Positions 39,322-49,111 of a stretch of DNA of 64,000 bases are shown piece after piece. This DNA is from Rhodocyclaceae bacterium. GTDB lineage: Bacteria > Pseudomonadota > Gammaproteobacteria > Burkholderiales > Rhodocyclaceae. Position numbers and translations under genes: made by a program. Every line of letters begins with the position of its first letter. Position 1 is the first letter of the stretch. The notes under the pieces were generated by a model. The model saw only the letters and a program-made list of their open reading frames with translations, ran no database searches and was not told the origin of the DNA. The stretch is from contig NKXK01000024.1 in the NCBI GenBank assembly GCA_004379165.1, positions 62,001-126,000 of the forward strand, read 5' to 3'.

Positions 39322-41052
39322 ATGCGCACCAGCCAGTTCTTTTTCACCACCCTCAAGGAAGCCCCGGCGGATGCCGAAGTAATCAGTCAGAAAATGATGC
39401 TCCGCGCCGGCTACATCAAGCGTTCGGCCGCCGGCATCTATACCTGGATGCCGCTCGGCCTGCGCGTGTTGCGCAAGGTTGAAAACATCGTCCGTGATGA
39501 AATGAATGCTGCCGGCGCGCTGGAGTTGCTGATGCCGGCCGTGCAGCCCTTCGAGCTTTGGGAAGAATCCGGTCGTGGCCCGGCCTACGGCCCGGAACTG
39601 CTGCGCTTCAAGGACCGTCACCAGCGTGATTTTGTCATCGGCCCGACGCACGAGGAAGTGATCACCGACGTCGTCCGCCGCGATGTGAAGAGCTATCGCC
39701 AGTTGCCGATTCACCTCTATCAGATCCAGACCAAGTTCCGCGACGAAATCCGCCCCCGCTTCGGCGTCATGCGCGGACGCGAATTCCTGATGAAGGACGG
39801 CTACTCCTTCCACACCTCCTTCGAGGATCTGGTGCGCGAATACGGCAACATGTACGCGACTTACAGCCGCATCTTCAACCGCCTCGGCCTGAAATTCCGT
39901 GCTGTGGCGGCCGACACCGGCTCCATTGGCGGCGACGGCTCGCATGAATTCCACGTCCTTGCTGATTCTGGCGAGGACGACATCGCCTTCTGTGCCGACT
40001 CCGATTACGCCGCCAACGTCGAACTGGCCGAAGCCGTCGGCCCGGCTGCCCCGCGTGCCACAGCCGCCAAGGCAATGGAGAAGGCCGCCACACCGGGCAA
40101 GACCGCCTGCGCCGACGTTGCAGAATGCCTTGAGGTGAACCTGGAAAAGATCGTGAAATCGATTGCCGTCGTCAGCGAAGGCAAAGACGGCAGCAAGAAA
40201 TTCGCGCTGCTGCTACTGCGCGGCGACCATGAGTTGAACGAAATCAAGGCCGGCAAGATCCCGGCGCTCGGTTCCTTCCGCTTCGCCTCCGATGGCGAAG
40301 TACAGGAATACCTCGGCTGTGTGCCGGGCTATATCGGGCCGGTTGCGGTCAACGCCGAAAAGGTTGCAATTTTCGCCGACCGCACGGTCGCCGCGATGAG
40401 CGATTTCGTCTGCGGCGCCAACGAAGCCGGCTTCCACCTCACCGGCGTCAATTTCGGCCGCGACCTGCCGGAGCCCGAAGTTTTCGACATCCGCAACGTC
40501 GTCGCCGGCGACCCGTCGCCGGACGGCAAGGGCACGCTGGACATCTGCCGCGGCATCGAAGTCGGCCACATCTTCCAGTTGCGCAGCAAGTACGCCAAGG
40601 CGCTTAACTGCAGCTTCCTTGACGAAAACGGCAAGAGCCAGATCATGGAGATGGGCTGCTACGGAATTGGCGTGTCGCGTATCGTCGGCGCCGCCATCGA
40701 GCAGGGCAATGACGAGCGCGGCATCGTGCTCCCGGCCTCGATTGCGCCCTTTGCCATCGCCATCGTGCCGATGGGCTACTTCAAGAGCGACGCTGTCAAG
40801 GCCGCCGCCGACCAGCTGTATGCCGAACTCAAGCAGGCCGGTGTCGACGTTGTTCTCGACGACCGCAACGAGCGGCCGGGCGTGATGTTTGCCGACATGG
40901 AGCTGATCGGCATCCCCCACCGCATCGTCATTGGCGAACGCGGCCTGAAGGAAGACCAGCTGGAGTACAAGGGCAGAACCGACGCCGAAGCGACGATGAT
41001 CGCGCAAGGCGACGTCCTGCCCTTCCTGCAAGGAAAGCTGTGCGCCGCCTGA
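39322..41052 (+). CDS. proS: Prolyl-tRNA synthetase
   Basis: 576 residues from [20 protein letters not shown]; an in-frame extension to 39229 lacks a start signal. Class II motifs 1-3 are present, e.g. [44 protein letters not shown] and [17 protein letters not shown]. The bacterial INS editing domain, which clears Ala-tRNA(Pro), lies between. Full length for the long bacterial type. Confidence 0.97.
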   Translation: MRTSQFFFTTLKEAPADAEVISQKMMLRAGYIKRSAAGIYTWMPLGLRVLRKVENIVRDEMNAAGALELLMPAVQPFELWEESGRGPAYGPELLRFKDRHQRDFVIGPTHEEVITDVVRRDVKSYRQLPIHLYQIQTKFRDEIRPRFGVMRGREFLMKDGYSFHTSFEDLVREYGNMYATYSRIFNRLGLKFRAVAADTGSIGGDGSHEFHVLADSGEDDIAFCADSDYAANVELAEAVGPAAPRATAAKAMEKAATPGKTACADVAECLEVNLEKIVKSIAVVSEGKDGSKKFALLLLRGDHELNEIKAGKIPALGSFRFASDGEVQEYLGCVPGYIGPVAVNAEKVAIFADRTVAAMSDFVCGANEAGFHLTGVNFGRDLPEPEVFDIRNVVAGDPSPDGKGTLDICRGIEVGHIFQLRSKYAKALNCSFLDENGKSQIMEMGCYGIGVSRIVGAAIEQGNDERGIVLPASIAPFAIAIVPMGYFKSDAVKAAADQLYAELKQAGVDVVLDDRNERPGVMFADMELIGIPHRIVIGERGLKEDQLEYKGRTDAEATMIAQGDVLPFLQGKLCAA

Positions 41053-41657
41053 TCGCGGCCCTGCTGATCTGCGCCGCCCCGGTAGCCCACGCCGGGGCGC
41101 AGAAATACGAAGTGCTCTCTGCCAGCGCGCAAGCAGTGCTGCACAAGGCAGTTTCCGACTCTCGGCCAGCGGTCAGTTCCTTCAAGTCACCGATCGAAGC
41201 AGCCGACTGGCTGGGCGAAATGTCGCGCCGCCTGGAAAAACGGATTCCCAACCGCGAATACCGCATCGACCTGCTGCGCAGCGTCCACTACGAAGCCACC
41301 CGCGCCGGACTGGATCCACAGTTGGTCCTCGGGCTGATGCAGGTTGAGTCCGGTTTTAGAAAGTACGCGGTTTCGTCAGCCGGCGCCCGCGGCTACATGC
41401 AGGTCATGCCCTTCTGGCTGAAGCTGCTTGGCCGCCCCGGCGACAGCCTGTTCGATCTGCGCACCAACCTGCGCTACGGCTGCACCATCCTGCGCCACTA
41501 TCTGGATATCGAGAAGGGCGACCTTTACCGCGCACTCGGCCGCTACAACGGAAGTTTGGGCAAGCCGGAGTACCCGAACATGGTCCGCGCCGCCTGGCAG
41601 AATCAGTGGGGCTACGAGCGGCCGGCACGGCTGGCGCTTTCTGACCGGGCTTACTGA
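41040..41657 (+). CDS. Lytic transglycosylase (SLT domain)
   Basis: 205 residues from a GTG at 41040, 13 bases inside the proS end, with AAGGAAA upstream. Signal peptide [22 protein letters not shown] fold with catalytic Glu in [29 protein letters not shown], then [14 protein letters not shown] and [10 protein letters not shown]. It cleaves peptidoglycan with 1,6-anhydro product formation. Probably translationally coupled to proS. Confidence 0.9.
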   Translation: MRRLIAALLICAAPVAHAGAQKYEVLSASAQAVLHKAVSDSRPAVSSFKSPIEAADWLGEMSRRLEKRIPNREYRIDLLRSVHYEATRAGLDPQLVLGLMQVESGFRKYAVSSAGARGYMQVMPFWLKLLGRPGDSLFDLRTNLRYGCTILRHYLDIEKGDLYRALGRYNGSLGKPEYPNMVRAAWQNQWGYERPARLALSDRAY

Positions 41658-41722
41658 TTTTTGACGGTTTTCCGGGTTCACCACAGCAGCCAAGGTGAAC
41701 CCGGAAAAAGCCCGAAAATCGG
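41654..41722. repeat. Inverted pair of the dispersed element (copies 11a/11b), terminator-like
   Basis: Copy 11a (41654-41686, plus) and copy 11b (41692-41722, minus) face each other. Their right blocks form a perfect 15-bp stem (TTTTCCGGGTTCACC 41668-41682 with its complement 41694-41708) and an 11-base loop. The pair lies between the convergent transglycosylase and ffh stops, and its left block overlaps the transglycosylase TGA. Confidence 0.9.
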
Positions 41723-41729
41723 CCCTGAA

Positions 41730-43085
41730 TCAGCGCATGCCGGGCAGCATCCCCTTCATGCCGCGCATCAACTTGCCGATACCGCCCTTGGAGAACTGCT
41801 TCATCATCTTCTGCGTCTGCTCGAACTGATTGAGCAGGCGATTCACTTCCTGAACCTGCACGCCCGCGCCCATCGCGATGCGGCGCTTGCGGCTGGCCTT
41901 GATCAGTTCCGGCTTGGCGCGCTCAGCAGGGGTCATCGAGTTGATGATGCCCTCGACCCGGCCGATCACCTTGTTCTCGGCACCTGCCGGCATCTGCCCT
42001 GCCATCTGCGCGAACTGGGCTGGCAACTTGTCCATCAACGAACTGAGCCCCCCCATGTTGCGCATCTGGGCGATCTGATCCTTGAAGTCGTTGAGGTCAA
42101 ACCCCTTGCCGGACTTGAGTTTCTTGGCAAAGGCAACCGCCTTTTCCTCGTCGATCCCCTTCTTCGCTTCTTCGATCAGCGACAACACGTCGCCCATACC
42201 AAGAATGCGCGAGGCCATCCGCTCCGGATGGAAGGCCTCCAGCCCGCTCAGTTTTTCACCGACACCGGCGAACTTGATCGGCTTGCCGGTAATGTGCCGC
42301 ACCGACAGTGCCGCTCCGCCGCGCGCATCGCCATCGAGTTTGGTCAGCACGACACCGGTCAGCGGCAGCGCTTCGTTGAAAGCCTTGGCAGTATTGACCG
42401 CATCCTGGCCAAGCATGGCATCGACCACGAAGAGGGTTTCGATGGGATTGATCACCGCGTGCAGACGCTTGATTTCCGCCATCATCTCTTCATCGACCGC
42501 GAGGCGACCGGCGGTATCGACCAGCAGAACGTCGTGGTAGTGGCGCTTGGCCCAGTCGATGGCGGCCGCGGCAATCGCCTCCGGCTTTTCGCCGGTCGTA
42601 GACGGGAAGAAATCCACCCCTGCCTGCCCGGCGACAGATTTCAACTGTTCAATAGCCGCCGGACGATAGACGTCACAGGAAACGACCAGCACCTTCTTCT
42701 TGTGATTTTCCTTCAGGAACTTGCCGAGTTTGCCGACGGTGGTCGTCTTGCCCGCCCCCTGCAGACCGGCCATCAGCACAATGGCCGGCGGCTGGGTATT
42801 GAAGCTGATGCCCTCGTGCGCATCGCCCATGATCTTGGTCAGCTCGCTATGCACGACGCCGATAAGCGCCTGCCCCGGATTCAGCGAGCCGATCACCTCC
42901 TGGCCGACCGCCTTTTCCTTGACGGCGGCGATGAAATCCTTGACCACCTGCAAGGCGACATCGGCCTCGAGCAAGGCCATGCGCACTTCACGCAGCGCGT
43001 CGGCAATATTGGATTCGGTCAATCGGGCTTCGCCCTTGAGCGTCTTCATGACGCGGGCAAGGCGTGTGGTCAGGTTGTCGAGCAT
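41730..43085 (-). CDS. ffh: Signal recognition particle protein
   Basis: 451 residues from the ATG at 43085 (MLDNLTTRLARVMKTLKGEAR). NG GTPase domain with GLQGAGKTTTVGKLGK (G1), DVYRPAA, DTAGR (G3) and TKLDGDARGG (G4). A Met-rich M domain at the C-terminus (MMKQFSKGGIGKLMRGMKGM) binds signal peptides and 4.5S RNA. Upstream in-frame codons to 43247 run back through the divergent promoter region and are not family-like. Confidence 0.96.
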   Translation of the reverse strand: MLDNLTTRLARVMKTLKGEARLTESNIADALREVRMALLEADVALQVVKDFIAAVKEKAVGQEVIGSLNPGQALIGVVHSELTKIMGDAHEGISFNTQPPAIVLMAGLQGAGKTTTVGKLGKFLKENHKKKVLVVSCDVYRPAAIEQLKSVAGQAGVDFFPSTTGEKPEAIAAAAIDWAKRHYHDVLLVDTAGRLAVDEEMMAEIKRLHAVINPIETLFVVDAMLGQDAVNTAKAFNEALPLTGVVLTKLDGDARGGAALSVRHITGKPIKFAGVGEKLSGLEAFHPERMASRILGMGDVLSLIEEAKKGIDEEKAVAFAKKLKSGKGFDLNDFKDQIAQMRNMGGLSSLMDKLPAQFAQMAGQMPAGAENKVIGRVEGIINSMTPAERAKPELIKASRKRRIAMGAGVQVQEVNRLLNQFEQTQKMMKQFSKGGIGKLMRGMKGMLPGMR

Positions 43086-43114
43086 GTCAGGTGGGCTTCT
43101 AGTAGAATTCGCGA

Positions 43115-43954
43115 ATGGCCGACATTGTAATTCAGCTTCTGCCGCACATTCTCGCCGCCCTGACATACGCCGCCCTCGGTTTCCATTTCTGGAACACCCG
43201 CTGGCGTGAACACGATGGCCAGTGCGTCGCCTGCCCGATGCAGACATGGGAACGCGGCGTCATCGCCCTCGCCCTGCTCATGCACGGCTACGGACTCTAT
43301 GGCGGCCTGTTTGCCGAGGCCGGGATGCGCTTTTCGTTCAGCTTCGCGCTGTCGCTGATGATGTGGCTGGCCGTCCTCATCTACTGGCTGGAAAGTTTTA
43401 TGGCCCGCATGGAGGGCATGCAGCCGATGGTACTGCCACTGGCGGCGGCCTGTACTGCCTTGCCGGTGGCTTTCCCGCAGGTTCATCTGGTGGCCCATGC
43501 CAGTGCCACCGGCTTCAAGCTGCACTTCCTGGCCGCCATGCTCGCCTACAGTTTGTTGACACTGTCGGCACTGCACGCCATTTTCATGGGTTTTACCGAG
43601 AATGCACTGCACCGACGCACCATGAAGCGCAGCCTGGCCAGCCTGCCGCCACTGCTGACGATGGAAAAGCTGCTTTTCCGCATGCTGCTGATCGGCTTTG
43701 TACTACTCTCGGTCACCGTCGGTAGCGGGCTGTTCTTCTCCGAACAACTGTTCGGCAAGCCCTTTGCCATCGACCACAAGACGCTGTTCGCTTTCGCCTC
43801 CTGGGCCATTTTTGCCACGCTGCTGGTCGGTCGCCATGCCTGGGGCTGGCGCGGCAAGCGCGCCCTGCGCTGGACCCTGGCCGGTTTTGCACTGCTCGTT
43901 CTTGCCTACGTGGGCAGCCGCTTCGTTGCCGAGGTCGTCCTCGGCCGCATCTGA
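43115..43954 (+). CDS. CcsA/YpjD-type cytochrome c assembly membrane protein
   Basis: 279 residues, eight hydrophobic segments. The family His residues appear in VHLVAHASATGFKLHFLAAMLAYSLL and AIDHKTLFAFASWAIF...VGRHAWGWRGKRA. The CcsA/HemX family handles haem or cytochrome c maturation. The placement divergent from ffh and upstream of a CNNM protein is the same as in E. coli (ypjD). Confidence 0.88.
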   Translation: MADIVIQLLPHILAALTYAALGFHFWNTRWREHDGQCVACPMQTWERGVIALALLMHGYGLYGGLFAEAGMRFSFSFALSLMMWLAVLIYWLESFMARMEGMQPMVLPLAAACTALPVAFPQVHLVAHASATGFKLHFLAAMLAYSLLTLSALHAIFMGFTENALHRRTMKRSLASLPPLLTMEKLLFRMLLIGFVLLSVTVGSGLFFSEQLFGKPFAIDHKTLFAFASWAIFATLLVGRHAWGWRGKRALRWTLAGFALLVLAYVGSRFVAEVVLGRI

Positions 43955-43957
43955 TCC

Positions 43958-45223
43958 TTGGACGACATTCCGCTTTCCGTCCTGCTGAGCATTCTGGTCG
44001 TCCTGCTGGCGATGTCGGGCTTCTTCTCGATGTCGGAAACGGCCATGATGGCGTCGAACCGCTTTCGACTGCGCCATCTCGCCCAATCCGGACACCGCGG
44101 GGCGCAAAAAGCCATTGACTTGCTCGACCGCACCGACAAGATGCTCGGCGTCATACTGCTAGGCAACAACCTCGTCAATTCAGCCGCTGCCACACTGGTC
44201 AGCATCATCACCATCGAGTTGTTCGGCGAGGACAAGTGGGCACTTGGCGCCGGCACACTGGCGGTGACCTTCGCCATTCTGGTGTTCTCCGAAATCACCC
44301 CGAAGATCATCGGCGCCACCTACGCCGACCGGCTGGCGATTGTCTTTGCCTACCTGCTGACGCCGCTACTGCGTCTCTTCAATCCAATCGTCTGGTTCAT
44401 CAACCTGTTTGCCAGCGGTCTACTCAAGGCCCTGCGCCTTGCGCCCAAGCCCTCCAACGAGGCCACACAGCTGTCGCCCGAGGAGCTTCGCTCGCTGGTC
44501 CTAGAGTCGTCCAAGGCCATTCCGCAAAAACACCACGCAATCCTCAGCAGCCTGTTCGACCTCAGCAACATCACCGTCGAAGACGTCATGACGCCGCGCG
44601 GCAACATCGAGATTCTTGACCTCGACCGCCCCTGGCCGGAAGTGCGGGCGCAGTTGGCCACCAGCCACCACAGTCGCCTGCCGGTGTGCCGCGAGTCGCT
44701 GGACCAACTCGTCGGCGTTCTGCCGGTACGGCGGTTGCTCGGCAGCCTTGGCGACCCAGACTTTGACGAAGAAGCCCTGCTCGAACAATTGCAGGCGCCC
44801 TATTACGTCCCGGGCGGCACGGCGGTTTTCTCGCAGCTTGCCTTCTTTCAAGAGAATCGGCAGCGGATTGGATTCGTCGTGGATGAATACGGTGAAATCC
44901 AGGGCTTGCTGACACTGGAGGACATCATCGAGGAGTTTGTCGGCGATTTCACCACCTCACTCCCCGGACTCGAACAGCGATTGCACTGGGGCAACGATGG
45001 CAGCGTTGTCATCGAAGGCACCCGGCCGCTGCGCGACATCAACCGCATGCTCGCCCTCGACTTCCCTCTGGATGGCCCGAAAACCCTCAACGGCCTTGTT
45101 CTGGAGCACCTTCAGGACATTCCCGAAGCCGGCCTGAGCATCAAGCTTGCTGGCGTACCTGTTGAAGTCCTGCAGACCCAGGATCGCAGCATCGTTACTG
45201 TCCGACTCTATCGCCCAACCTGA
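43958..45223 (+). CDS. CNNM/CorC-type transporter-associated protein
   Basis: 421 residues from a TTG start (no nearby ATG; the CcsA-like stop is four bases before). DUF21 membrane domain with SGFFSMSETAMMASNRFRL, two CBS domains (ITVEDVMTPRGNIEILD; IGFVVDEYGEIQGLLTLEDIIEEFVGDF), and the CorC_HlyC C-terminal domain (GTRPLRDINRMLALDFPLDG). Similar to YfjD; the family is tied to magnesium/cobalt efflux. Operon with the CcsA-like gene. Confidence 0.88.
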   Translation: MDDIPLSVLLSILVVLLAMSGFFSMSETAMMASNRFRLRHLAQSGHRGAQKAIDLLDRTDKMLGVILLGNNLVNSAAATLVSIITIELFGEDKWALGAGTLAVTFAILVFSEITPKIIGATYADRLAIVFAYLLTPLLRLFNPIVWFINLFASGLLKALRLAPKPSNEATQLSPEELRSLVLESSKAIPQKHHAILSSLFDLSNITVEDVMTPRGNIEILDLDRPWPEVRAQLATSHHSRLPVCRESLDQLVGVLPVRRLLGSLGDPDFDEEALLEQLQAPYYVPGGTAVFSQLAFFQENRQRIGFVVDEYGEIQGLLTLEDIIEEFVGDFTTSLPGLEQRLHWGNDGSVVIEGTRPLRDINRMLALDFPLDGPKTLNGLVLEHLQDIPEAGLSIKLAGVPVEVLQTQDRSIVTVRLYRPT

Positions 45224-45308
45224 GGCAAGGCACAGCCAAACCTTTGGCATATTGACCGCACTGGCAGCGACTGCCACACTGATCGCGACCCAACCAGCGA
45301 GGCCTTAC

Positions 45309-46607
45309 GTGAAGCAGTCAACATTCCTGGCCGCATTGCGCAGCGGCGGAATCCAGCCCGAAGACGACGCGGAGATCCGCCTCAAGAAGTCCCTGCTCGT
45401 ATTCGCGACTGGGCTCGTCTGCCTGGGCTCCATGCTGTGGGTCTTTCTCTATGGGCAGATGGGACCGCAGTTCTCGGTGACCGCACCGCTGGTCTTCCAA
45501 CTCCTCCTCGCCGGCAACCTGCTGCTCTACTTCCAGACCGGCAACTTCAATTTTTTCCGTTACTCGCAATTGGCGCTATTCCTGTTTGCGCCCTTCGCCG
45601 TGCAGTGGAGTATCGGCAATTTCATCACGGCCAGCGGCACCAGTCTCTGGGGCTTGCTAGCCCCCATTGGCGCCGTTCTGTTCTTTGGCCCGCGCGAATC
45701 CATTGCCTGGTTCATCGCTTACATCGCCATGACCGCGCTTTCCGGATTTTTCGACTATTTCCTGGCTGGCAATCAGGCCGGTAGCGCCGTGCACATCCCG
45801 GTGCAGACCAGTGTTTTCTTTTTTGCGCTCAACTTCGCCGCCATCTCGAGCATCGTCTACCTGCTGCTACGTTATGCGGTCATTGAGAAAGACCAAACTC
45901 AAGCGAATCTGGCGCGTACCCACCAACTCCTGCAACTGGAACAGGAGAAATCCGAGCGCCTCCTGCTCAACATCCTGCCCGGCCCGGTCGCCGAGCGACT
46001 GAAGCAGCAAAGCCAGACGATCGCCGATGGCTTTGCAGACGTTACGGTGATGTTCGTCGATATCGTCAACTTCACCCGGGTTGCCGAAGGGATGACGCCG
46101 CAACAGGTTTTTTCGATGCTCAATGGGATCTTTTCGTCCTTCGACGAACTGGCTGAGCAATTCGGGATGGAAAAGATCAAGACCATCGGCGACGCCTACA
46201 TGGTTGCCGGCGGCCTAAACAACGAAAGCAGCAACTACACCCGGGCCATTGCCGATCTGGCGATCGCCATGCGGGAATTATTACAACGCGATTTTTCAGT
46301 CAATGCGATGCATCTGGATGTCCGCATCGGTATCGGCACCGGCCCCGTCGTCGCCGGCGTGCTTGGCAAGAAAAAATTCATCTACGACTTGTGGGGCGAT
46401 ACCGTAAATCTTGCCAGCCGGATCACCAGCGAAGGTGTTCCCGGCATGATTCAGGTAGACGAGACCACCTATCAGCGCCTGGCAGAACATTTCGACTTCC
46501 ATCCACCGCAGACCATTTATCTCAAAGGCAAGGGCAACACCGTCGTTTATCGCCTTCTGGGCGCCACCGGCACCAGCAACGGCGAAGCTAGCGCGCTGAC
46601 AGCCTGA
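45309..46607 (+). CDS. Membrane-bound class III adenylate cyclase
   Basis: 432 residues from a GTG with GAGG upstream; no ATG is suitably placed. Six membrane segments (residues 30-180), a short coiled coil (LARTHQLLQLEQEKSERLLLN), then the cyclase domain. Metal Asp residues are in MFVDIVNFT (near 250) and KTIGDAYM (near 293). The Lys of MEKIKTIGD and the Asp of YDLWGDTVNLASRI indicate ATP rather than GTP, with catalytic Asn and Arg in VNLASR. Makes cAMP. Its 3' end overlaps the convergent sensor kinase by 20 bases. Confidence 0.9.
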   Translation: MKQSTFLAALRSGGIQPEDDAEIRLKKSLLVFATGLVCLGSMLWVFLYGQMGPQFSVTAPLVFQLLLAGNLLLYFQTGNFNFFRYSQLALFLFAPFAVQWSIGNFITASGTSLWGLLAPIGAVLFFGPRESIAWFIAYIAMTALSGFFDYFLAGNQAGSAVHIPVQTSVFFFALNFAAISSIVYLLLRYAVIEKDQTQANLARTHQLLQLEQEKSERLLLNILPGPVAERLKQQSQTIADGFADVTVMFVDIVNFTRVAEGMTPQQVFSMLNGIFSSFDELAEQFGMEKIKTIGDAYMVAGGLNNESSNYTRAIADLAIAMRELLQRDFSVNAMHLDVRIGIGTGPVVAGVLGKKKFIYDLWGDTVNLASRITSEGVPGMIQVDETTYQRLAEHFDFHPPQTIYLKGKGNTVVYRLLGATGTSNGEASALTA

Positions 46608-48264
46608 AGCTGACACAGCCTGAGCGGTTATCGGCCAAAGTAAGCAAGTAGCCAAATTCCTGGGCGAGCGTGAACGACTGATACAAGCCGATACCCAGAC
46701 CATCCTCTGAAGACACCGGACCTTCGAACAGATGCCCGGCCGTTGACTCAACAATCGGGCTGCCATCATCGGTGACTACCAGCGCACCGTTATCAAGCAC
46801 AACCTCAATTCGCAACATCGGCTCACGCTGGCGCTTGGCCAGCGCGTTGTGAATCAGATTGTCGAGCACGTTGTCGAACAATGCAGCTGGAATCGGCGTC
46901 GATGCATCCCCGGAACTCTGCCAAGACAAATGCAAATGCTCATGGCGCAACCGCGCTCCATGCCACCACCTATTCGCAGGAATCAGCATGCGATCTACAC
47001 CCTCTGTCGACTTCAACTTGTCGAGCGTGGCCGCCAATCGCTCCACAATAAGCGGTAATTGCCTCCCAAGCAGCGCCGTAATTTGCGTTGGATCGCCAGG
47101 CTGACCTGCTGCATAACAGAGCGCCTGCAAGGACTGCAACAGATTTTTGACATCATGGGTCACACGCGCACCAGTCTCATACACCGCCTGCAGATAACCC
47201 AGGCGTTGCAAAGCCTGCGCCTGGCGCTTGACCTGATAAAACTCGGCGACCAGACGCAACAGCCATTCCGCATGCCAGCGGATCGGCTCAGTGGGCAAAT
47301 GCCGAAACGAGAGGCCGAGTTGCAGCCCCTCCGTGCGATAGTCGCAGGCGTGCGCCTGGCGCAGACCGAGAACGCCTTCCTGACGCTGTGATTGCCAACT
47401 CACCCCAGCCACCCACGGGTTTTCAAACAAACGACGCATCGCCCCAGCGACAAAGTCATCCGGATCCTGAGCCCGCTCGCTTTCCTCTCCCAATTGCGCC
47501 AGCCAATCTTCCAGTGGCATGCCTACCGTCAGCAAAGCCCGCGACAGCGAAGCACCGATCCCGGCGAAACCCGCCCGAGGATTCCAGGCCCAGGCGACCA
47601 GTAAGAGCGCCATCGCCAGCACCCAGGAGGTCTTGATCAATGACTCGAGGTAGCCCACCCGACCGATCAACATGTAGGAGAGCGCGCCAAGCACAAAAGC
47701 CGCCAGTACCAGAAAGACAAGGAGACCATAAAGCAGATCAAAGCCCCGTGCTCTGCGCTCCGGCACCAACCGTGCCGGGAAAAACAGCAATATCGGCAAC
47801 AGCATCGGCAACCCCATGGCGATGGCCTGCCTGGACAGCGGCGAGGTGTCGACGCCGGCTGAAATCTCGGGTATCGCCCCGAGAACGGTGACGACAATCA
47901 GATAGCCAAAGGCAAACAGGTAACCGGCTCGTTCGCCACGACGAACTGTCCTCAGCACCCGACCACCAATCGCAGCCGCTAGAACACCACACCAGATCAG
48001 CAAAAGCCAGGGACCGAGAAATACCGTAGACAGCGTAACCACAATCCAGAGAAGAACTATCTGAAGTGGTCGAAGGGTGTTGCTGGAGGCAACAAAGGGT
48101 TGCCATAGCAAAAAAATACCAAAAGCCGCGACCCAAAGCAGCCTTAAGGACGCATCCTGCCAGCCACCGAAGGCCAACACATGAATCATCGCCAGATGGA
48201 ACATCAACAGCAGATTGGGCCGCGCCAGCAAACGCTGAGCCACCGCCTCACGTATACGGTTCAT
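46588..48264 (-). CDS. Membrane sensor histidine kinase
   Basis: 558 residues from the ATG at 48264 (MNRIREAVAQRLLARPN). About seven to eight membrane segments in the first 280 residues, a GAF-like middle, then a phosphoacceptor region ARVTHDVKNLLQSLQAL (His near 370). The HATPase domain has LFDNVLDNLIHNALAK (N box), VVTDDGSPI (G1) and SSEDGLGIGLYQSF (G2). The HDxKN acceptor is reminiscent of PrsK-type kinases. No response regulator is adjacent. Divergent from a prepilin gene with a sigma-54-like promoter, so a link to that gene is possible. Confidence 0.85.
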   Translation of the reverse strand: MNRIREAVAQRLLARPNLLLMFHLAMIHVLAFGGWQDASLRLLWVAAFGIFLLWQPFVASSNTLRPLQIVLLWIVVTLSTVFLGPWLLLIWCGVLAAAIGGRVLRTVRRGERAGYLFAFGYLIVVTVLGAIPEISAGVDTSPLSRQAIAMGLPMLLPILLFFPARLVPERRARGFDLLYGLLVFLVLAAFVLGALSYMLIGRVGYLESLIKTSWVLAMALLLVAWAWNPRAGFAGIGASLSRALLTVGMPLEDWLAQLGEESERAQDPDDFVAGAMRRLFENPWVAGVSWQSQRQEGVLGLRQAHACDYRTEGLQLGLSFRHLPTEPIRWHAEWLLRLVAEFYQVKRQAQALQRLGYLQAVYETGARVTHDVKNLLQSLQALCYAAGQPGDPTQITALLGRQLPLIVERLAATLDKLKSTEGVDRMLIPANRWWHGARLRHEHLHLSWQSSGDASTPIPAALFDNVLDNLIHNALAKRQREPMLRIEVVLDNGALVVTDDGSPIVESTAGHLFEGPVSSEDGLGIGLYQSFTLAQEFGYLLTLADNRSGCVSFRLSAR

Positions 48265-48277
48265 TTCATGACACCCC

Positions 48278-48293
48278 TGTCGATTTTTCGACA
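48278..48293. promoter_or_regulatory. Small palindrome upstream of the sensor kinase
   Basis: TGTCGA TTTT TCGACA, 14 bases upstream of the kinase ATG. Possible operator in the divergent kinase/prepilin gap. Confidence 0.35.
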
Positions 48294-48344
48294 CGTTTTT
48301 AATTGTTTCTCGAAAAACCAGGCAAAAAGCACCGCCCATCCCGC

Positions 48345-48360
48345 GGGCACATAAATTGCT
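48345..48360 (+). promoter_or_regulatory. Sigma-54 type promoter for the prepilin gene
   Basis: GGGCAC-N5-TTGCT, with GG and GC separated by ten bases as required, 35 bases before the prepilin ATG. One mismatch from TGGCAC-N5-TTGCW. PilA genes are typically RpoN/PilR dependent. Confidence 0.65.
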
Positions 48361-48394
48361 TCAATGATCGCAAACCAGTTACACGGAGATTGCC

Positions 48395-49066
48395 ATGAAA
48401 AGCCATCAAAAAGGCTTCACCCTTGTTGAGATTGCCATCGTACTCGTCATTATCGGCTTGTTGCTGGGTGGCGTGCTCAAGGGCCAAGAATTGATCAATA
48501 GCGCAAAGGTCAAGAATTTCGCCACCGATTTTCGCAATATTCCACTTTTCATCTACGGCTTTCAGGACAAGTTCAAGGCCTTGCCAGGTGACGATGCCAA
48601 CGTGGCAGCACATTTGACGGGTGCAACTCAAGCTACGACGCCAGCCAGCCAGCAGGGTAACGGCGTCATCAATGGCGACTGGAACACGGTCACGACTACC
48701 GACGAATCGATGCTTTTTTGGCAACACGTTCGCCTTGCCGGCTTAGCAACCGGAAGCACCGTTGTGGCAGCAAACAACACCTATTGGCCAACGAACGCCG
48801 ATGGCGGTCGCATCGGCATCGAAAGCGGCAGCGCCAATTTCATTAAGAACACCGATGACGTCACCTTCCTGCAAGGTGCCTACGTAATTTGCTCAGAAGG
48901 CATTCTCGGCAAGTTCGCCAAGCAATTAGACACGACGATGGATGACGGCAACACGGCAACTGGTTCAATGCGCGTAGTCGCCTTGACTCACGTCCGTGGC
49001 AATCAGGCGCTGACGAATGCCAACGTCCTAGACGCCACCAGCTATATCGTCTGCATGGGCCTCTGA
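48395..49066 (+). CDS. Prepilin-like protein (type IV pilin/pseudopilin class)
   Basis: 223 residues. The N-terminus MKSHQKGFTLVEIAIVLVII is a classic prepilin signal cleaved before Phe with Glu5, followed by a long hydrophobic helix. The head contains PLFIYGFQDKFKALPGDD and a C-terminal Cys pair (YVICSEG and YIVCMGL), as in large type IVa-like or secretin-system pilins. GGAG precedes the ATG. Solitary gene with its own promoter and a GC hairpin afterwards. Confidence 0.88.
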   Translation: MKSHQKGFTLVEIAIVLVIIGLLLGGVLKGQELINSAKVKNFATDFRNIPLFIYGFQDKFKALPGDDANVAAHLTGATQATTPASQQGNGVINGDWNTVTTTDESMLFWQHVRLAGLATGSTVVAANNTYWPTNADGGRIGIESGSANFIKNTDDVTFLQGAYVICSEGILGKFAKQLDTTMDDGNTATGSMRVVALTHVRGNQALTNANVLDATSYIVCMGL

Positions 49067-49090
49067 TTCGCCCTATAACTGGTCCAATAT

Positions 49091-49111
49091 GCCCGCTTCG
49101 GCGGGCTTGTT
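49091..49111. terminator. Hairpin after the prepilin gene
   Basis: GCCCGC TTCG GCGGGC followed by TTGTT; between convergent prepilin and Kef-type genes. The T-run is short. Confidence 0.6.

Noticed and set aside
40132-40163. Repeat-like DNA in proS (GGTGAACCTGGAAAAG)
   Set aside because: The encoded [13 protein letters not shown] follows the normal prolyl-tRNA synthetase insertion-domain pattern, so the similarity is best explained by the protein family.
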